In this document: piece after piece, positions 9,629-19,502 of the stretch
How positions within the stretch are numbered: position 1 is the stretch's first letter
Layout of the letters: each line of letters opens with the position of its first letter
Assembly: GCF_963664075.1 (NCBI RefSeq)
Contig: NZ_OY760916.1
Span: 651,001 to 715,000, forward strand
Reading direction: 5' to 3'
Source: an uncultured Desulfobulbus sp.
Lineage (GTDB): Bacteria > Desulfobacterota > Desulfobulbia > Desulfobulbales > Desulfobulbaceae
Length of the DNA: 64,000 nt
Notes under the pieces: model-generated
Databases searched by the model: none
Told to the model about the DNA's origin: nothing
What the model saw: only the letters and a program-made list of their open reading frames with translations
Translations under genes and position numbers: made by a program

Positions 9629-10807
9629 TTAAGCAAGTTCACGGATAGAGTCACCCAGCCGTTTAATCCCTTCTACAATGGTCGGCTCATCCGAGCAGGA
9701 AAAATTGAGTCGCAGGGTGTTGCTGTCCTTGCGGTCAACATAGAAGGGCGTGCCGGGGACAAAGGCCACTTTCTTTTTAATGGCCGCTTCAAAGAGTGCC
9801 ATGGACGACATCGTCTCAGGCAGTGTAACCCAAAGAAACATTCCCCCCTCGGGATTGGTGCAAGTTATACCGGCAGGGAAATAGTCGTTGATCGCACCGA
9901 TCATGGCCTCCTTTTGTTTTCCGTACTGGGCGATGATGGTTGCCACGTGGGCATCGATATCGTTATCCACCAGATAGCGGTGGAGGATACGTTGGGCCAG
10001 ATAATCAGAATGGAGATCCGCCGCCTGTTTGGCGATGATGAGCTTATCCATGATCCGGGGTGGGGCAACCAACCAGCCTAAACGTAGGGCAGGGGCCACG
10101 GTCTTGGAAAAGGAGCCCAGCAGGACCGTATTTTCCGGGGCCAGCTGTTTGAAGCTGATTTTAGGTTCCCCGGAAAAGCGCAGAGCGCCGTAGGGGTCAT
10201 CCTGAATGATGATACAGGAGGTCCCTTTGAGCAGCGTAGCCACTGCCTTGCGATTTTCATTGGAGTAGCTGATCCCGCTTGGATTTTGAAAGTTGGTTAC
10301 GGTGTACAGCAGCTTAGGAGATCGTTCCTCCAAGACCTGCGCGAGTTTCTCGGTATCCATCCCCCCTTCGCCAACCGGGACCGGATGAAACCGAGGGCGA
10401 TAAAGTGCAAAGGCCTGAATGGCGCCCAGGTATCCGGGTTCTTCAATGATCAGGTCATCGCCCTCGTTGAGAAAGGTCTTTCCCAGAAGATCCAGTCCCT
10501 GTTGCGATCCGGTGGTAATGAGGATGTCTTCAGGGGCTATATCAAGCCCGTCGCGCGTTCTGTAGCGTTCGCTGATCAGTTCTCGCAAGCCGATATAGCC
10601 TTCAGAGTTGGCGTACTGGAGGATTTCAGCGCCAGCCTCTTCAAAGATATCATTTGCTGCTTTCTGCAGGGCCTTGACTGGAAAGAAGTCCCGATTGGGC
10701 AGACCACCGGCAAAAGAGATAATGGACGCGTCAATGGTAACTTTGAGAATTTCCCGAATAAAGGATTTGGGCACATCGTTGATGCGATCAGAAAATGCGT
10801 TTTCCAT
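9629..10807 (-). CDS. Class I/II PLP-dependent aminotransferase
   Basis: 392 residues. It has the fold-type I features: TTGSQQGLDLLGKTF near residue 90, NPSG in TNFQNPSGISYS, the DDPYG motif (IIIQDDPYGALRF), the PLP-binding Lys in GSFSKTVAPALRLGW, and the C-terminal Arg (LRLNFS). The overall sequence is like 2-aminoadipate / LysN-type or valine-pyruvate-type aminotransferases without the MocR DNA-binding domain. Its place downstream of leuCD on the same strand would fit a branched-chain or aromatic amino-acid role, but the 272-base gap with a terminator-like hairpin argues for a separate transcript. The exact substrate is not determinable here. Confidence 0.88.
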   Translation of the reverse strand: MENAFSDRINDVPKSFIREILKVTIDASIISFAGGLPNRDFFPVKALQKAANDIFEEAGAEILQYANSEGYIGLRELISERYRTRDGLDIAPEDILITTGSQQGLDLLGKTFLNEGDDLIIEEPGYLGAIQAFALYRPRFHPVPVGEGGMDTEKLAQVLEERSPKLLYTVTNFQNPSGISYSNENRKAVATLLKGTSCIIIQDDPYGALRFSGEPKISFKQLAPENTVLLGSFSKTVAPALRLGWLVAPPRIMDKLIIAKQAADLHSDYLAQRILHRYLVDNDIDAHVATIIAQYGKQKEAMIGAINDYFPAGITCTNPEGGMFLWVTLPETMSSMALFEAAIKKKVAFVPGTPFYVDRKDSNTLRLNFSCSDEPTIVEGIKRLGDSIRELA

Positions 10808-11010
10808 AGTAGCCTCAGGGCTCGGTTGTGCCGGGCAAGAAAATAGAAAATAGAAAATATGAGAAAAGAAAGGCCGAGCGCCTTCAAAAATGAGGTGGGG
10901 GGTCTTTCAGAAATATATTGACCGCCTAGGATAGACGGTTGTGGCAGTTTTGGCAAGAGCATCGCCACTGATCCGCGTGGCGCCAGTGATATTGCGGAGG
11001 GTAAGCGGTA

Positions 11011-11063
11011 TAAAAAAAAGGAAGATTGAGTGGGGGAAGACAACAGGTCGCTGTCTCCCCCCA
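11011..11063 (-). terminator. Intrinsic terminator downstream of leuD
   Basis: On the minus strand a GGGGGGAGACA arm pairs with TGTCTTCCCCC around a 9-base loop, and a run of eight T follows about 12 bases later (positions 11019-11012). It lies just after the leuD stop. Confidence 0.6.
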
Positions 11064-11079
11064 GGCAAACGAATGCGAA

Positions 11080-11607
11080 TCAGTAGTTGCTGTCTGCAAA
11101 TGCCAACCAGCCGCCAGCGCCGATCAGTTTTTTGTCAAAGGCGTTGAGGCTGAAACCGCACTCCACGCTCGCGTCATCGCTGGTGGCGATAACTTTTTCG
11201 CTCTCCAGGTCGACCTTGACCATGACTTTCCCTTTGAGTGCAAAGAGTTTGTCCAGATCGGCAGCAGGTAATTCAATAGCGAGAATACCGCAGTTGAACA
11301 TGTTCTGCCGGAAAATACGGGCAAAACTCTCCCCTATCACCACATTGATGTCATTGACTTCCAGGGCCCAGACCGCGTGCTCACGGGAAGAACCACAGCC
11401 AAAATTGGAGCGGGTGATCACTACCTGGGCTTCCTGCATCACGGGAGAATGGGGATCAAAATCCTGACCTTCCAGGCGTAGGTCCTCCAAAAGGTGCGGT
11501 GCAAGTGCTTTTTTGGTGATTTCGGTGAGATATTTAGCAGGAATGATCTCATCGGTGTTGATATCGCTTCTATCGAGAAAGGCCGCAGGGCCACCAAACT
11601 GTTTCAT
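11080..11607 (-). CDS. leuD: 3-isopropylmalate dehydratase small subunit
   Basis: 175 residues, the length of the shorter archaeal/bacterial LeuD2 type. It has the swivelling-domain signatures LDRSDINTDEIIPAKYL at the N-terminus and NFGCGSSREHAVWAL near residue 68, which supply substrate-binding residues. With LeuC it isomerises 2- to 3-isopropylmalate in leucine synthesis. It starts 35 bases after the leuC stop on the same strand. Related small subunits serve homoaconitase or 2,3-dimethylmalate dehydratase, so the substrate assignment rests on family similarity. Confidence 0.92.
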   Translation of the reverse strand: MKQFGGPAAFLDRSDINTDEIIPAKYLTEITKKALAPHLLEDLRLEGQDFDPHSPVMQEAQVVITRSNFGCGSSREHAVWALEVNDINVVIGESFARIFRQNMFNCGILAIELPAADLDKLFALKGKVMVKVDLESEKVIATSDDASVECGFSLNAFDKKLIGAGGWLAFADSNY

Positions 11608-11642
11608 AGCAAATCCTTCTTGTTTATGGTGTCTGTCTCTGA

Positions 11643-12929
11643 TTAGTTGAGGAAAGGGCGAGGATCAGTGATTGTCCCAGTAATAGCAGCTGCCGCTGCG
11701 CTGGCCGGGCTCATCAGGTGGACCATACCGCCTTTTCCCATACGGCCATTGAAGTTACGATTGGTGGTGGATGCGCAGACCTCGCCATCGGCGAGAACAC
11801 CACTGCTCATGCCCAGACAGGCGCCACAGGTGGGGTTCATGATACAGAAGCCGCTGTCCATGAAAATTTTGATCAGACCTTCTTCAAGCGCCATGGAATA
11901 GATTTTAGGGGTCGCCGGAACAAGAATTCCACGTACGGTCTCGGCAATGGTCTTTCCTTTGACCACGGCAGCCGCCTCGCGCAGGTCTTCGATACGGCCG
12001 TTGGTGCAGGAGCCAATGTAGACCTGGTCGACCTTGGTGCCTTCCATCTCGGTGACGTCTTTGACGCAATCGGGTTTGTAGCCGTAGGTGACCTGGGGGC
12101 TCAAGGTGGCCACATCGATGGTCAAGGTGCGCTCGTAAACCGCGTCCGCATCGGAACGCCATTTGGTAAAGTCTTCGGTTGCGGCCTCAATGGATGCGTA
12201 CTCGTCTTGGATAAAAGGCCAGAGGTACTCGGCGGTGACCTGGTCAGGTTGACAGACCCCAGAGGTCGCGCCCGCTTCAACCGCCATGTTGCAGAGGGTC
12301 ATACGTGAAGCCATGTTCATGGCATCGATGACCGGTCCGCAAAATTCGATGACCATATCGGTGCCACCGTTCACGGTGAGCTGTTTGATCACGTTAAGGA
12401 TGATATCCTTGGCGCCAACACCTTGGGGCAGGGTGCCGATGACTTCAACTTTGAGTGATTTCGGGGCGCGGAAGGCGCATACGCCTTTCAAAATGCCCAC
12501 CTCGAGATCGGTGGTGCCCACGCCGGCGGCAAAGGCACCAAAGGCACCGTGGGTACAGGTGTGGGAATCCCCCATGATGACAGTGTTCCCGGGGCGAATG
12601 AAGCCTTTTTCAGGGAAGAGGGCGTGACAGACACCGTTGCGGCCGATATCGAAAAAATCCTGAATGTTATGGCGCCGTGCCCAGTCGCGCATGATCTTGG
12701 CCTGGGTTGCGGTTTTGGAATCTTTGGCCGGGGTCACATGATCGATGACTGCTTTGATACGTTTGGGATCACAGACCCGATCCATCCCCTTCTCCATAAG
12801 GTCCATAATGGCAATGGGGGTGGTGATTTCGTGGCACATGATAACGTCGATATCAAGCACCATGTTACCCGGTGTCGGGGTATCCCGCAGGTGGGCCGCA
12901 AAGATTTTTTCAGTAATGGTCTGTCCCAT
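11643..12929 (-). CDS. leuC: 3-isopropylmalate dehydratase large subunit
   Basis: 428 residues, the shorter LeuC2/HacA-type large subunit rather than the ~465-residue enterobacterial form. Three Cys ligands for the [4Fe-4S] cluster are visible: the one in YIGSCTNGR (near residue 305) and two in NPTCGACLG (near 365-369). The aconitase-fold motif GDSHTCTHGAFGAFA is near residue 120. It forms a heterodimer with LeuD. No leuA or leuB is in the window. The oxygen-labile cluster suits an anaerobe. Confidence 0.93.
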   Translation of the reverse strand: MGQTITEKIFAAHLRDTPTPGNMVLDIDVIMCHEITTPIAIMDLMEKGMDRVCDPKRIKAVIDHVTPAKDSKTATQAKIMRDWARRHNIQDFFDIGRNGVCHALFPEKGFIRPGNTVIMGDSHTCTHGAFGAFAAGVGTTDLEVGILKGVCAFRAPKSLKVEVIGTLPQGVGAKDIILNVIKQLTVNGGTDMVIEFCGPVIDAMNMASRMTLCNMAVEAGATSGVCQPDQVTAEYLWPFIQDEYASIEAATEDFTKWRSDADAVYERTLTIDVATLSPQVTYGYKPDCVKDVTEMEGTKVDQVYIGSCTNGRIEDLREAAAVVKGKTIAETVRGILVPATPKIYSMALEEGLIKIFMDSGFCIMNPTCGACLGMSSGVLADGEVCASTTNRNFNGRMGKGGMVHLMSPASAAAAAITGTITDPRPFLN

Positions 12930-13192
12930 TCGTGCGCTCCAAAAGGCTGAAAGATGGAAAAAAGAAAGAGAAACCGCCTCGGAATATCGAGATGCGGCCG
13001 ATTTTCAGATAAACACGATTTTTTACACCTGGCGGCCCTGTTCGTCAATTTCTTTTGGAACCGATCCGGAAAACCCTGCGGATTAAAAACACGGAACAAC
13101 TGTACATTATCAAAGTGATTGCGTATACTGGCGCAGTCCAGCCGCTCAGAAATCTGCAGTACATTTTATTCTTTGAATCCGTGAGTCTCCCT

Positions 13193-15019
13193 ATGGTCAA
13201 TGATCTCAAAGCGATTTTTTTTGGTTTTCTCTTCCTTATGGGGCTGTTTTTCCGCAGCTCTCCTGCTCTGGCTGCCCATGGGGTGAGTATTGACGGAACG
13301 CTTAAGTATGCGCCGGATTTCAAACGGTTCGACTACACCTCTGAACATGCCCAAAAGGGAGGTGCCCTGGTGCTTCATGACCTGGGCAGCTTTGAGAAAA
13401 TGAATCCTTTTACCCTCAAAGGATCTGCTCCCAGCGGCCTGAGCCCCTATGTTTTTGAAACCCTGGCCGTTGCCAGTCTTGATGAACCCTTTGCCGAATA
13501 TGGGCTCATTGCCGAAGATATCGAATTGGCTGCCGATAAAAAGTCGGTCACCTTTACCCTGAATCCCAAAGCAAAATTCTCTGATGGTACACCCATTACA
13601 GCCCAGGATGTACAGTTTTCGCTGGAAACCCTGAAAAGCGACCAGGCGCATCCGTTTTATCAGCTCTACTTCCATGATATCGAAAAGGCCGAGATTTTGG
13701 GGCCGCGCACTATTCGCTTTCTCTTTGTTCGTCCCAATCGGGAACTGCACATGGTGGCTGCCCAGTTACCTGTCTTAAGCCAGAAATATTACACCGCTCA
13801 TCCCTTCAATCCCGAAGGCGGGAAGGGGGCAATGGACATACCCGTTGGCAGTGGACCCTATGTGGTCAGCGATGTGCAGCCAGGAAAATCCATCACCTAC
13901 ACCAAAAATCCTGACTATTGGGCGAAAGATCTCAACGTGCGCCAGGGGATGTTCAATTTTGACACCATCGTGGTGAAGTACTTTAAGGATCCCATTGTCA
14001 GCCTTGAGGCCTTTAAGGCTGGCGAATTTGATTTTCTCATGGCCCATATCTCCAAACAGTGGAACCGTGATCTGACAGGCCGCCGTTTTGACAACGGAGA
14101 GCTTGTCAAAAAGACCTTTCCTCATAAAAACAATGCAGGCATTCAGGGCTTTGCCTTTAATCTCCGCAGACCAATATTTCAGGATGTGCGTGTACGCCAG
14201 GCACTGGGGCTGGCCCTTGATTTTGAATGGACCAATAAGACCCTCTTTTTTGATCAGTACACCCGCAACACCTCCTATTTTTCCAACTCACCCTATGCCG
14301 CGACCGGGTTGCCCAGTCCTGCTGAGCTTGCGCTGTTGAATCCATTTAAAGAGCAGCTGCCAGCCAAGGTCTTTACCAAGCCACTGTCAGCGCCGACGAC
14401 CACCCCGCCAGCAAGTCTGCGCGGTAACCTGCGTCAGGCCCACGCGCTCCTTGCCCAGGCTGGCTGGAAGGTGGACAATGGCTTTTTGGTTAACGCCCAG
14501 GGGGAACCTTTTACCTTTGAAATTCTCCTGGCTGATGGCTCCTTTGAGCGAGTTATCGCACCCTATGCGGCAAATTTGCGCAAACTTGGTATTGTAGTCA
14601 GCTATCGGACCATTGACCCGGCTCTCTACGCTGACCGGGTGAAAAATTTTGATTTCGACATGGTGGTCACCGGTTATGGTCAGTCCCAGTCACCTGGGAA
14701 TGAGCAGCGCGACTATTGGACCTCGGCCGCTGCGGATCACAAGGGATCGCGCAATATCATCGGTATTAAGAGCCCCGTGGTGGATGCCCTGGTCGATGCC
14801 ATTATCTATGCGGAAAACCAGGAGGTGCTGACCACCGCCTGCCGTGCCCTTGACCGCGTGCTGTGGTATGGCTATTACATAGTACCAAACTGGTATCTGG
14901 CCTATCACCGGCTGGCTTTTAACGCACATCTCAAATATCCCGAGACATTACCCCTCTATTACAGCTATGATCAGTGGCTTGCTACCTGGTGGCGGGATGA
15001 TGTGTATCCAAATCCGTGA
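13193..15019 (+). CDS. Extracellular solute-binding protein, family 5 (YejA-like peptide binder)
   Basis: 608 residues from the ATG starting MVNDLKAIFF; a GTG four codons upstream is also possible. A signal peptide ends at about PALAAHG. The body is a family-5 oligopeptide-type periplasmic binding protein: YVFETLAVASLDEPFAEYGLIA, FTLNPKAKFSDGTPITAQDV and VRQALGLALDFEWTNKTLF are typical of the YejA / microcin C branch. These proteins deliver peptides to an ABC importer. No permease or ATPase genes lie beside it, so its transporter must be elsewhere or it works as a sensor. Confidence 0.88.
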   Translation: MVNDLKAIFFGFLFLMGLFFRSSPALAAHGVSIDGTLKYAPDFKRFDYTSEHAQKGGALVLHDLGSFEKMNPFTLKGSAPSGLSPYVFETLAVASLDEPFAEYGLIAEDIELAADKKSVTFTLNPKAKFSDGTPITAQDVQFSLETLKSDQAHPFYQLYFHDIEKAEILGPRTIRFLFVRPNRELHMVAAQLPVLSQKYYTAHPFNPEGGKGAMDIPVGSGPYVVSDVQPGKSITYTKNPDYWAKDLNVRQGMFNFDTIVVKYFKDPIVSLEAFKAGEFDFLMAHISKQWNRDLTGRRFDNGELVKKTFPHKNNAGIQGFAFNLRRPIFQDVRVRQALGLALDFEWTNKTLFFDQYTRNTSYFSNSPYAATGLPSPAELALLNPFKEQLPAKVFTKPLSAPTTTPPASLRGNLRQAHALLAQAGWKVDNGFLVNAQGEPFTFEILLADGSFERVIAPYAANLRKLGIVVSYRTIDPALYADRVKNFDFDMVVTGYGQSQSPGNEQRDYWTSAAADHKGSRNIIGIKSPVVDALVDAIIYAENQEVLTTACRALDRVLWYGYYIVPNWYLAYHRLAFNAHLKYPETLPLYYSYDQWLATWWRDDVYPNP

Positions 15020-15189
15020 GATGAATGCGCGCGGATGTACAGGGGAGTGACGGCGGGGGAAAACTGCATATTTAATAGAGTTAGCCTTTTTTAATAGTAT
15101 CGTATTCTTGGCTTTTTGGGTTTTGAGAGAGAACGGACCCTCTCGCCAGGTGAACCGTATTCAGATTGATTAGGTGTATTTGGACGTAC

Positions 15190-16161
15190 ATGGGCACGAC
15201 TGAGGATAAAAGCAACAAGGACCAGCAATGGATCTACCTGACCGGTAAGGAGATCTACCAGTTTTACAGCCGCATTAAAGGCCGCCTCCAGGGGATTACC
15301 GTATACGCCCTGGTGGGGAAGAGTGGCACAGGCAAAAGTTTTCGTGCCAAGCTCCTGGCTGAAAAGCTCAGCGTTCCCTACATCATCGACGATGGGCTTC
15401 TGATTTTTGAGAACGCTATCCTTGCCGGAAAATCGGCCAAGCACGAAAAAAACTACATCAGCGCCATTAAGAGAGCGCTCTTCAGCGACGAGGAACATCG
15501 CAAGTCCGTTGTTGCCATGATCCAGGAGAAAAAAATTAAAAAAATTCTCCTGCTCGGTACCTCAGAGCGGATGGTGACCAAACTTGCCGATGTCCTCGAA
15601 CTGCCTCCCATCACCCAGATTATCAAGATTGAGGAGATCGCCAGTCAAAAAGACATCGAAAATGCGATCAAGTCCCGCTTTGAAGAGGGCAAGCACGTCA
15701 TTCCGGTTCCGGCCATTGAGGTCAAACGCGATTATGCTCAGATTCTCTCCGATACCATTCGTATCTTTTTTAAGGGCGGCAACGATAAGGATGGCGTTAA
15801 AAAATCCCGATTTTTCGAGAAGTCGGTGGTCCAACCCCAGTATCAGGAAGATGCCGTTGGCGGCTCTGTCTCCATCTCCGAGGCTGCCCTGACCCAGATG
15901 ATTCTTCACTGTATCGATGAATACGATGGAGAGATCATGGTCCGTAAAATCAAGGTCAAGCTGGGACGTGGTGGCTATGGTATCGATATTTTTATTGATG
16001 TCCCTTTTGGCAAGACCTTGTCAGGCGAGTTGCATGAACTGCGAACCTACATCCTGGATAACATTCAGCGCTACACCGGCATCATGATCGATCATCTCGA
16101 AATTAGTATCGATCAGATCACCCAGCGAAAAAAAGAACCCAAGGCCAAAGCAAAAAAATAA
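15190..16161 (+). CDS. P-loop protein with a possible Asp23/Gls24-like C-terminal domain
   Basis: 323 residues from ATG 15190. Residues ~43-50 are a Walker A motif (GKSGTGKS), followed by a small NTPase-like region (YIIDDGLLIFENAILAGKS; KKILLLGTSERMV). A Lys/Phe-rich linker near 200-225 leads into residues ~228-310, where SEAALTQMILHCIDEYDG, the strand pair VKLGRGGYGIDIFIDV and the ending YTGIMIDHLEISID resemble the alpha/beta Asp23/Gls24 fold of envelope-stress proteins. The tail is basic (KKEPKAKAKK). I do not recognise a characterised homologue. The gene is monocistronic and followed by ~1 kb without genes. Confidence 0.7.
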   Translation: MGTTEDKSNKDQQWIYLTGKEIYQFYSRIKGRLQGITVYALVGKSGTGKSFRAKLLAEKLSVPYIIDDGLLIFENAILAGKSAKHEKNYISAIKRALFSDEEHRKSVVAMIQEKKIKKILLLGTSERMVTKLADVLELPPITQIIKIEEIASQKDIENAIKSRFEEGKHVIPVPAIEVKRDYAQILSDTIRIFFKGGNDKDGVKKSRFFEKSVVQPQYQEDAVGGSVSISEAALTQMILHCIDEYDGEIMVRKIKVKLGRGGYGIDIFIDVPFGKTLSGELHELRTYILDNIQRYTGIMIDHLEISIDQITQRKKEPKAKAKK

Positions 16162-17210
16162 TTTTGGAATGGCATATTTTTTTGCTGAGCAGAGATACAA
16201 AATCGTCACTGCGCAGCTGGTCGTCATCAATAATGTTGCGGCTTCAATGCTGAATGCCCCTTCATTTTTGTCCTGAATGGCGATTCAGTTTCTTCCTGAA
16301 TGGCTCCTCAGTCACTGAATCGGGAGAGTTAAGTAAGGTGGGAAATCCTCTGCGCTTTTTTCTTTCAGCCTCTAATTTTCGCAGGTTGTCAGTAGCTTCC
16401 ACACCTTCGCTATGACATGGCTTGTTTAAAGAGATAATTTAAGGCTTGACTCTTTCTCAGCAGTCTGGTTATAAGTCCTGAGTTTTGAGTGGTATTTTCG
16501 GAAGTGGCTGTTGAGAATGTTGTTGTCGGAATGGTTTTAGGGCGTTTGTTTTGGGCCTCTAGAGCGTATCTGAGGCAGATTTAGGGCCGTAGGTGCGAAA
16601 TTGCCCCAAGAGAACTCCCCCTTTTAATCACCCCGAAGGGCTTCAACCTTCAAACTCCTCCTCCCCCTACCAATCATAACTGACACACGTTCTGCCAATA
16701 GAGCAGTGGGCAGAATTTGAGTGGTTTTTTCGGAAACGGCAGCGGTCATCGGTGCTCTCGGAAGAATCCCAAATTCACCATGCGGGCTGGTGACGTATGA
16801 TGAATCAGGGAACCGTACGTCTATCCCGTACACTCTTACCTCCGCACCCCACCACCTATGACTGGTTCCGGAAGTACTGGTCACTCATTTTCAATACCGA
16901 AAATTTAACTCGTATCTTGCTGGATTTTGAACGCCATCATTTAATAAAGATTTTGTGGCGTTAAGAAGGATAGACCACTTGTGTGCTGTTGAATGGCAGG
17001 CATATGGGAGCTCTAGGGCATCCTCGGTATCTCAATCGGGACCGTGGGTGAATTTCTCTTTTGCCAGGTCAGGAAAACAACGCGGGAGTTCTGGTGGATC
17101 ACGACTGAAGCGCCACGCAGTTGGAATTTGTATCAGGGACTTGAATTAACATTTACTTCTCTGGGGGATCATGCACGAACGTGCTGGGTCCGCCGCAAAA
17201 GGATGCGTCT
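16162..17210. other. 1-kb gene-free stretch with degenerate repeats
   Basis: No convincing gene. It contains short near-repeats of CTGAATGG and an inverted CTGAAT/ATTCAG (16265-16320). A ~27-base direct repeat occurs at 16484-16510 and 16716-16742 (TTTGAGTGG then TTTTCGGAA then GGC). A minus-strand open stretch (16624-16884) carries the segment GTACGGGATAGACGTACGGT, which resembles the domain V tail of group II introns without any visible reverse transcriptase. These look like decayed mobile DNA or the long leader of sucC. Confidence 0.45.
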
Positions 17211-18368
17211 ATGAAAATTCATGAGTATCAGGCCAAGGAATTATTCCGAAAATTCAATGTACCAACCCCTAAGGGTAAACTTGCTCACACCTCTGACGAG
17301 GTAGCACAAATCGCCGAAGAGTTCGGGTATCCGGTGGTCGTTAAGGCCCAGGTTCATGCCGGTGGCCGTGGTAAAGGCGGCGGCGTTAAATTGGCGAAGA
17401 CCAAAGATGACGTCAAACCCGTTGCCGACTCCATTATCGGTATGACTCTGGTGACCAAGCAGACCGGCGCCCAGGGAAAATTGGTTCGTAAAGTTCTGGT
17501 CGAAGAAGGCCTGGACATCAAAAAAGAGCTCTACCTCTCCATCATTCCCGATCGTGAGACCGCCAGTGTTGCCATCGTTTGCAGCCAGGACGGCGGTATG
17601 GATATCGAGGAAGTTGCAGCTAAAACACCCGAGCGCATTGTTACCGTCAGTGTGAGCCCGATCACCGGTTTCCAGCCTTTCCATGCCCGCAAGGTATGTT
17701 TTGGTCTTGAGATCGAGAAAGATCTGCAGAAAAAAATGTCTGCACTTCTGAAAAACCTCTATGAGCTGTTCATGGCCTATGACTGCTCCATGGTTGAGAT
17801 CAACCCCTTGATCATCACCGGCGACGGCAACATTCTGGCGCTCGATGCCAAAATGGATGTCGATGGCAACGCCATGTTCCGCCATCCCGATGTCAAAGAG
17901 ATGCGCGACATCGATGAGGAAGATCCGGTCGAGGCTGAGGCTTCCAAATACGGTCTCAACTACATCAACCTTGACGGTAACGTTGGTAACATCGTTAACG
18001 GTGCCGGTCTTGCCATGGCCACCATGGATATCGTGCAGATGGCTGGCGCCTCTCCTGCCAACTTCCTGGACGTAGGTGGCGGAGCGAACGCTGAGGCCAT
18101 CGAGAATGGTTTCCGTTTGATCATGAAAGATCCGGCTGTTAAAGGTATTTTGATTAACGTTTTTGGTGGTATCCTCCGCTGCGATATCCTTGCGAAGGGT
18201 GTTGTACAGGCCGCTACCAAACTGAAACTCTCTGTTCCGGTTGTTGTCCGTATGGAAGGCACCAACGTAGAGGAAGGACGTCGCATCCTCGCCGAGTCCG
18301 GACTCGACCTGATCAATGCCAAAGATCTGGCAGATGCAGCTGAGAAGGTTGCCAAGATCGTTTCCTGA
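17211..18368 (+). CDS. sucC: Succinyl-CoA synthetase beta subunit (ADP/GDP-forming)
   Basis: 385 residues starting MKIHEYQAKELF, the canonical SucC N-terminus; AAGGA sits upstream of this ATG, so the longer frame is rejected. The ATP-grasp domain shows VVKAQVHAGGRGKGGGVKLA near residues 43-62, and the CoA-ligase domain shows FLDVGGGAN and VFGGILRCD. With SucD it converts succinyl-CoA, phosphate and NDP to succinate, CoA and NTP in the cytoplasm. It heads a run of same-strand genes with sucD and the transcarboxylase subunits, which places it in the methylmalonyl-CoA/succinate route. Confidence 0.96.
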   Translation: MKIHEYQAKELFRKFNVPTPKGKLAHTSDEVAQIAEEFGYPVVVKAQVHAGGRGKGGGVKLAKTKDDVKPVADSIIGMTLVTKQTGAQGKLVRKVLVEEGLDIKKELYLSIIPDRETASVAIVCSQDGGMDIEEVAAKTPERIVTVSVSPITGFQPFHARKVCFGLEIEKDLQKKMSALLKNLYELFMAYDCSMVEINPLIITGDGNILALDAKMDVDGNAMFRHPDVKEMRDIDEEDPVEAEASKYGLNYINLDGNVGNIVNGAGLAMATMDIVQMAGASPANFLDVGGGANAEAIENGFRLIMKDPAVKGILINVFGGILRCDILAKGVVQAATKLKLSVPVVVRMEGTNVEEGRRILAESGLDLINAKDLADAAEKVAKIVS

Positions 18369-18522
18369 TGAAAGATGAGTTCTGATTGGCCTGTGGGCTC
18401 GCCATGGGGGATTCTTTCAGGTTCCACGACACAGCGGACCTGTACAGCGGCCGATCGTGACCACTGATATTGTGAACTCTCAGATTTCAGAGGCATATAA
18501 CTTATACCCATAGAGGAAAATA

Positions 18523-19398
18523 ATGAGCGTTTTCGTTAATAAAAATACGAAGTTAGTTGTACAAGGTATTACCGGTCAGGAAGGCCAGTTCCATACTCGC
18601 GCCGCGATCGCTTACGGCACCAACGTCGTTGCCGGTGTAACACCCGGTAAAGGCGGCCAGAAGATGGACGATGTCAACATCTACAACTCTGTAAAAGAGG
18701 CTCGTGAGAAAACCGGTTGTAACGCCTCCATGATTCTGGTTCCGCCGCCTTTCGCTGCTGACGCCATCATGGAAGCCGCCGATGCCGGTATCGAGCTGGT
18801 TGTCTGCATCACTGAGGGAATTCCGGTTCTCGACATGATGAAGGTCAAAAACTATCTGGCCACCAAATCTACCCGCCTGATCGGTGGTAACTGCCCCGGT
18901 ATCATCACCCCCGGCGAGTGCAAAATCGGTATCATGCCTGGACCGATGCACAAACCCGGTGGACCTTGGGGCGTTGTGTCCCGCTCTGGAACGCTCACCT
19001 ACGAGGCCGTTCATCAGCTGACCCAGCAGGGTTTTGGTCAGACCACGGTTATCGGCATCGGTGGTGACCCCATCAACGGTACCAACTTCATTGATTGTCT
19101 CGAGGCCTTCGCTGCCGACGATGACACCAAAGCTATCATCATGATCGGTGAGATCGGTGGTAACGCTGAAGAGGATGCCTGTGAGTGGATTAAAGCCAAC
19201 ACCAAAAAACCGGTTGTCGGTTTCATCGCCGGTCTGACCGCTCCTCCAGGCCGTCGTATGGGCCATGCAGGTGCTATCGTCAGCGGTGGTAAAGGTACTG
19301 CAGAGGCCAAGATCGAGGCTATGAAGGCCAGTGGTGTCCATCACTGTGCTAACCTCGGCAAGCTGGGCGAGCTGTGCAAAGAGGTATACAAAGGCTGA
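18523..19398 (+). CDS. sucD: Succinyl-CoA synthetase alpha subunit
   Basis: 291 residues. The CoA-binding Rossmann start [19 protein letters not shown], the ligase signature [16 protein letters not shown] and the phosphohistidine motif [10 protein letters not shown] (His near residue 248) are all intact. It follows sucC by 154 bases with an AGAGGAAAA ribosome-binding site. The gap is long for an operon but holds no terminator. Confidence 0.96.
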   Translation: MSVFVNKNTKLVVQGITGQEGQFHTRAAIAYGTNVVAGVTPGKGGQKMDDVNIYNSVKEAREKTGCNASMILVPPPFAADAIMEAADAGIELVVCITEGIPVLDMMKVKNYLATKSTRLIGGNCPGIITPGECKIGIMPGPMHKPGGPWGVVSRSGTLTYEAVHQLTQQGFGQTTVIGIGGDPINGTNFIDCLEAFAADDDTKAIIMIGEIGGNAEEDACEWIKANTKKPVVGFIAGLTAPPGRRMGHAGAIVSGGKGTAEAKIEAMKASGVHHCANLGKLGELCKEVYKG

Positions 19399-19502
19399 TT
19401 CCCCATAACAGGGTAGCGTCCAATGTGCTCCATTGGGCGCTGCCCGGGCTTTCATAATCGTCGGGCACGGAATTTCATTGAATTCTGCAGCAAGGAGACA
19501 GC

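Noticed and set aside
18553-19455. 300-codon minus-strand open frame opposite sucD
   Set aside because: The sense strand encodes an intact sucD; the antisense frame has no family resemblance or ribosome-binding site.
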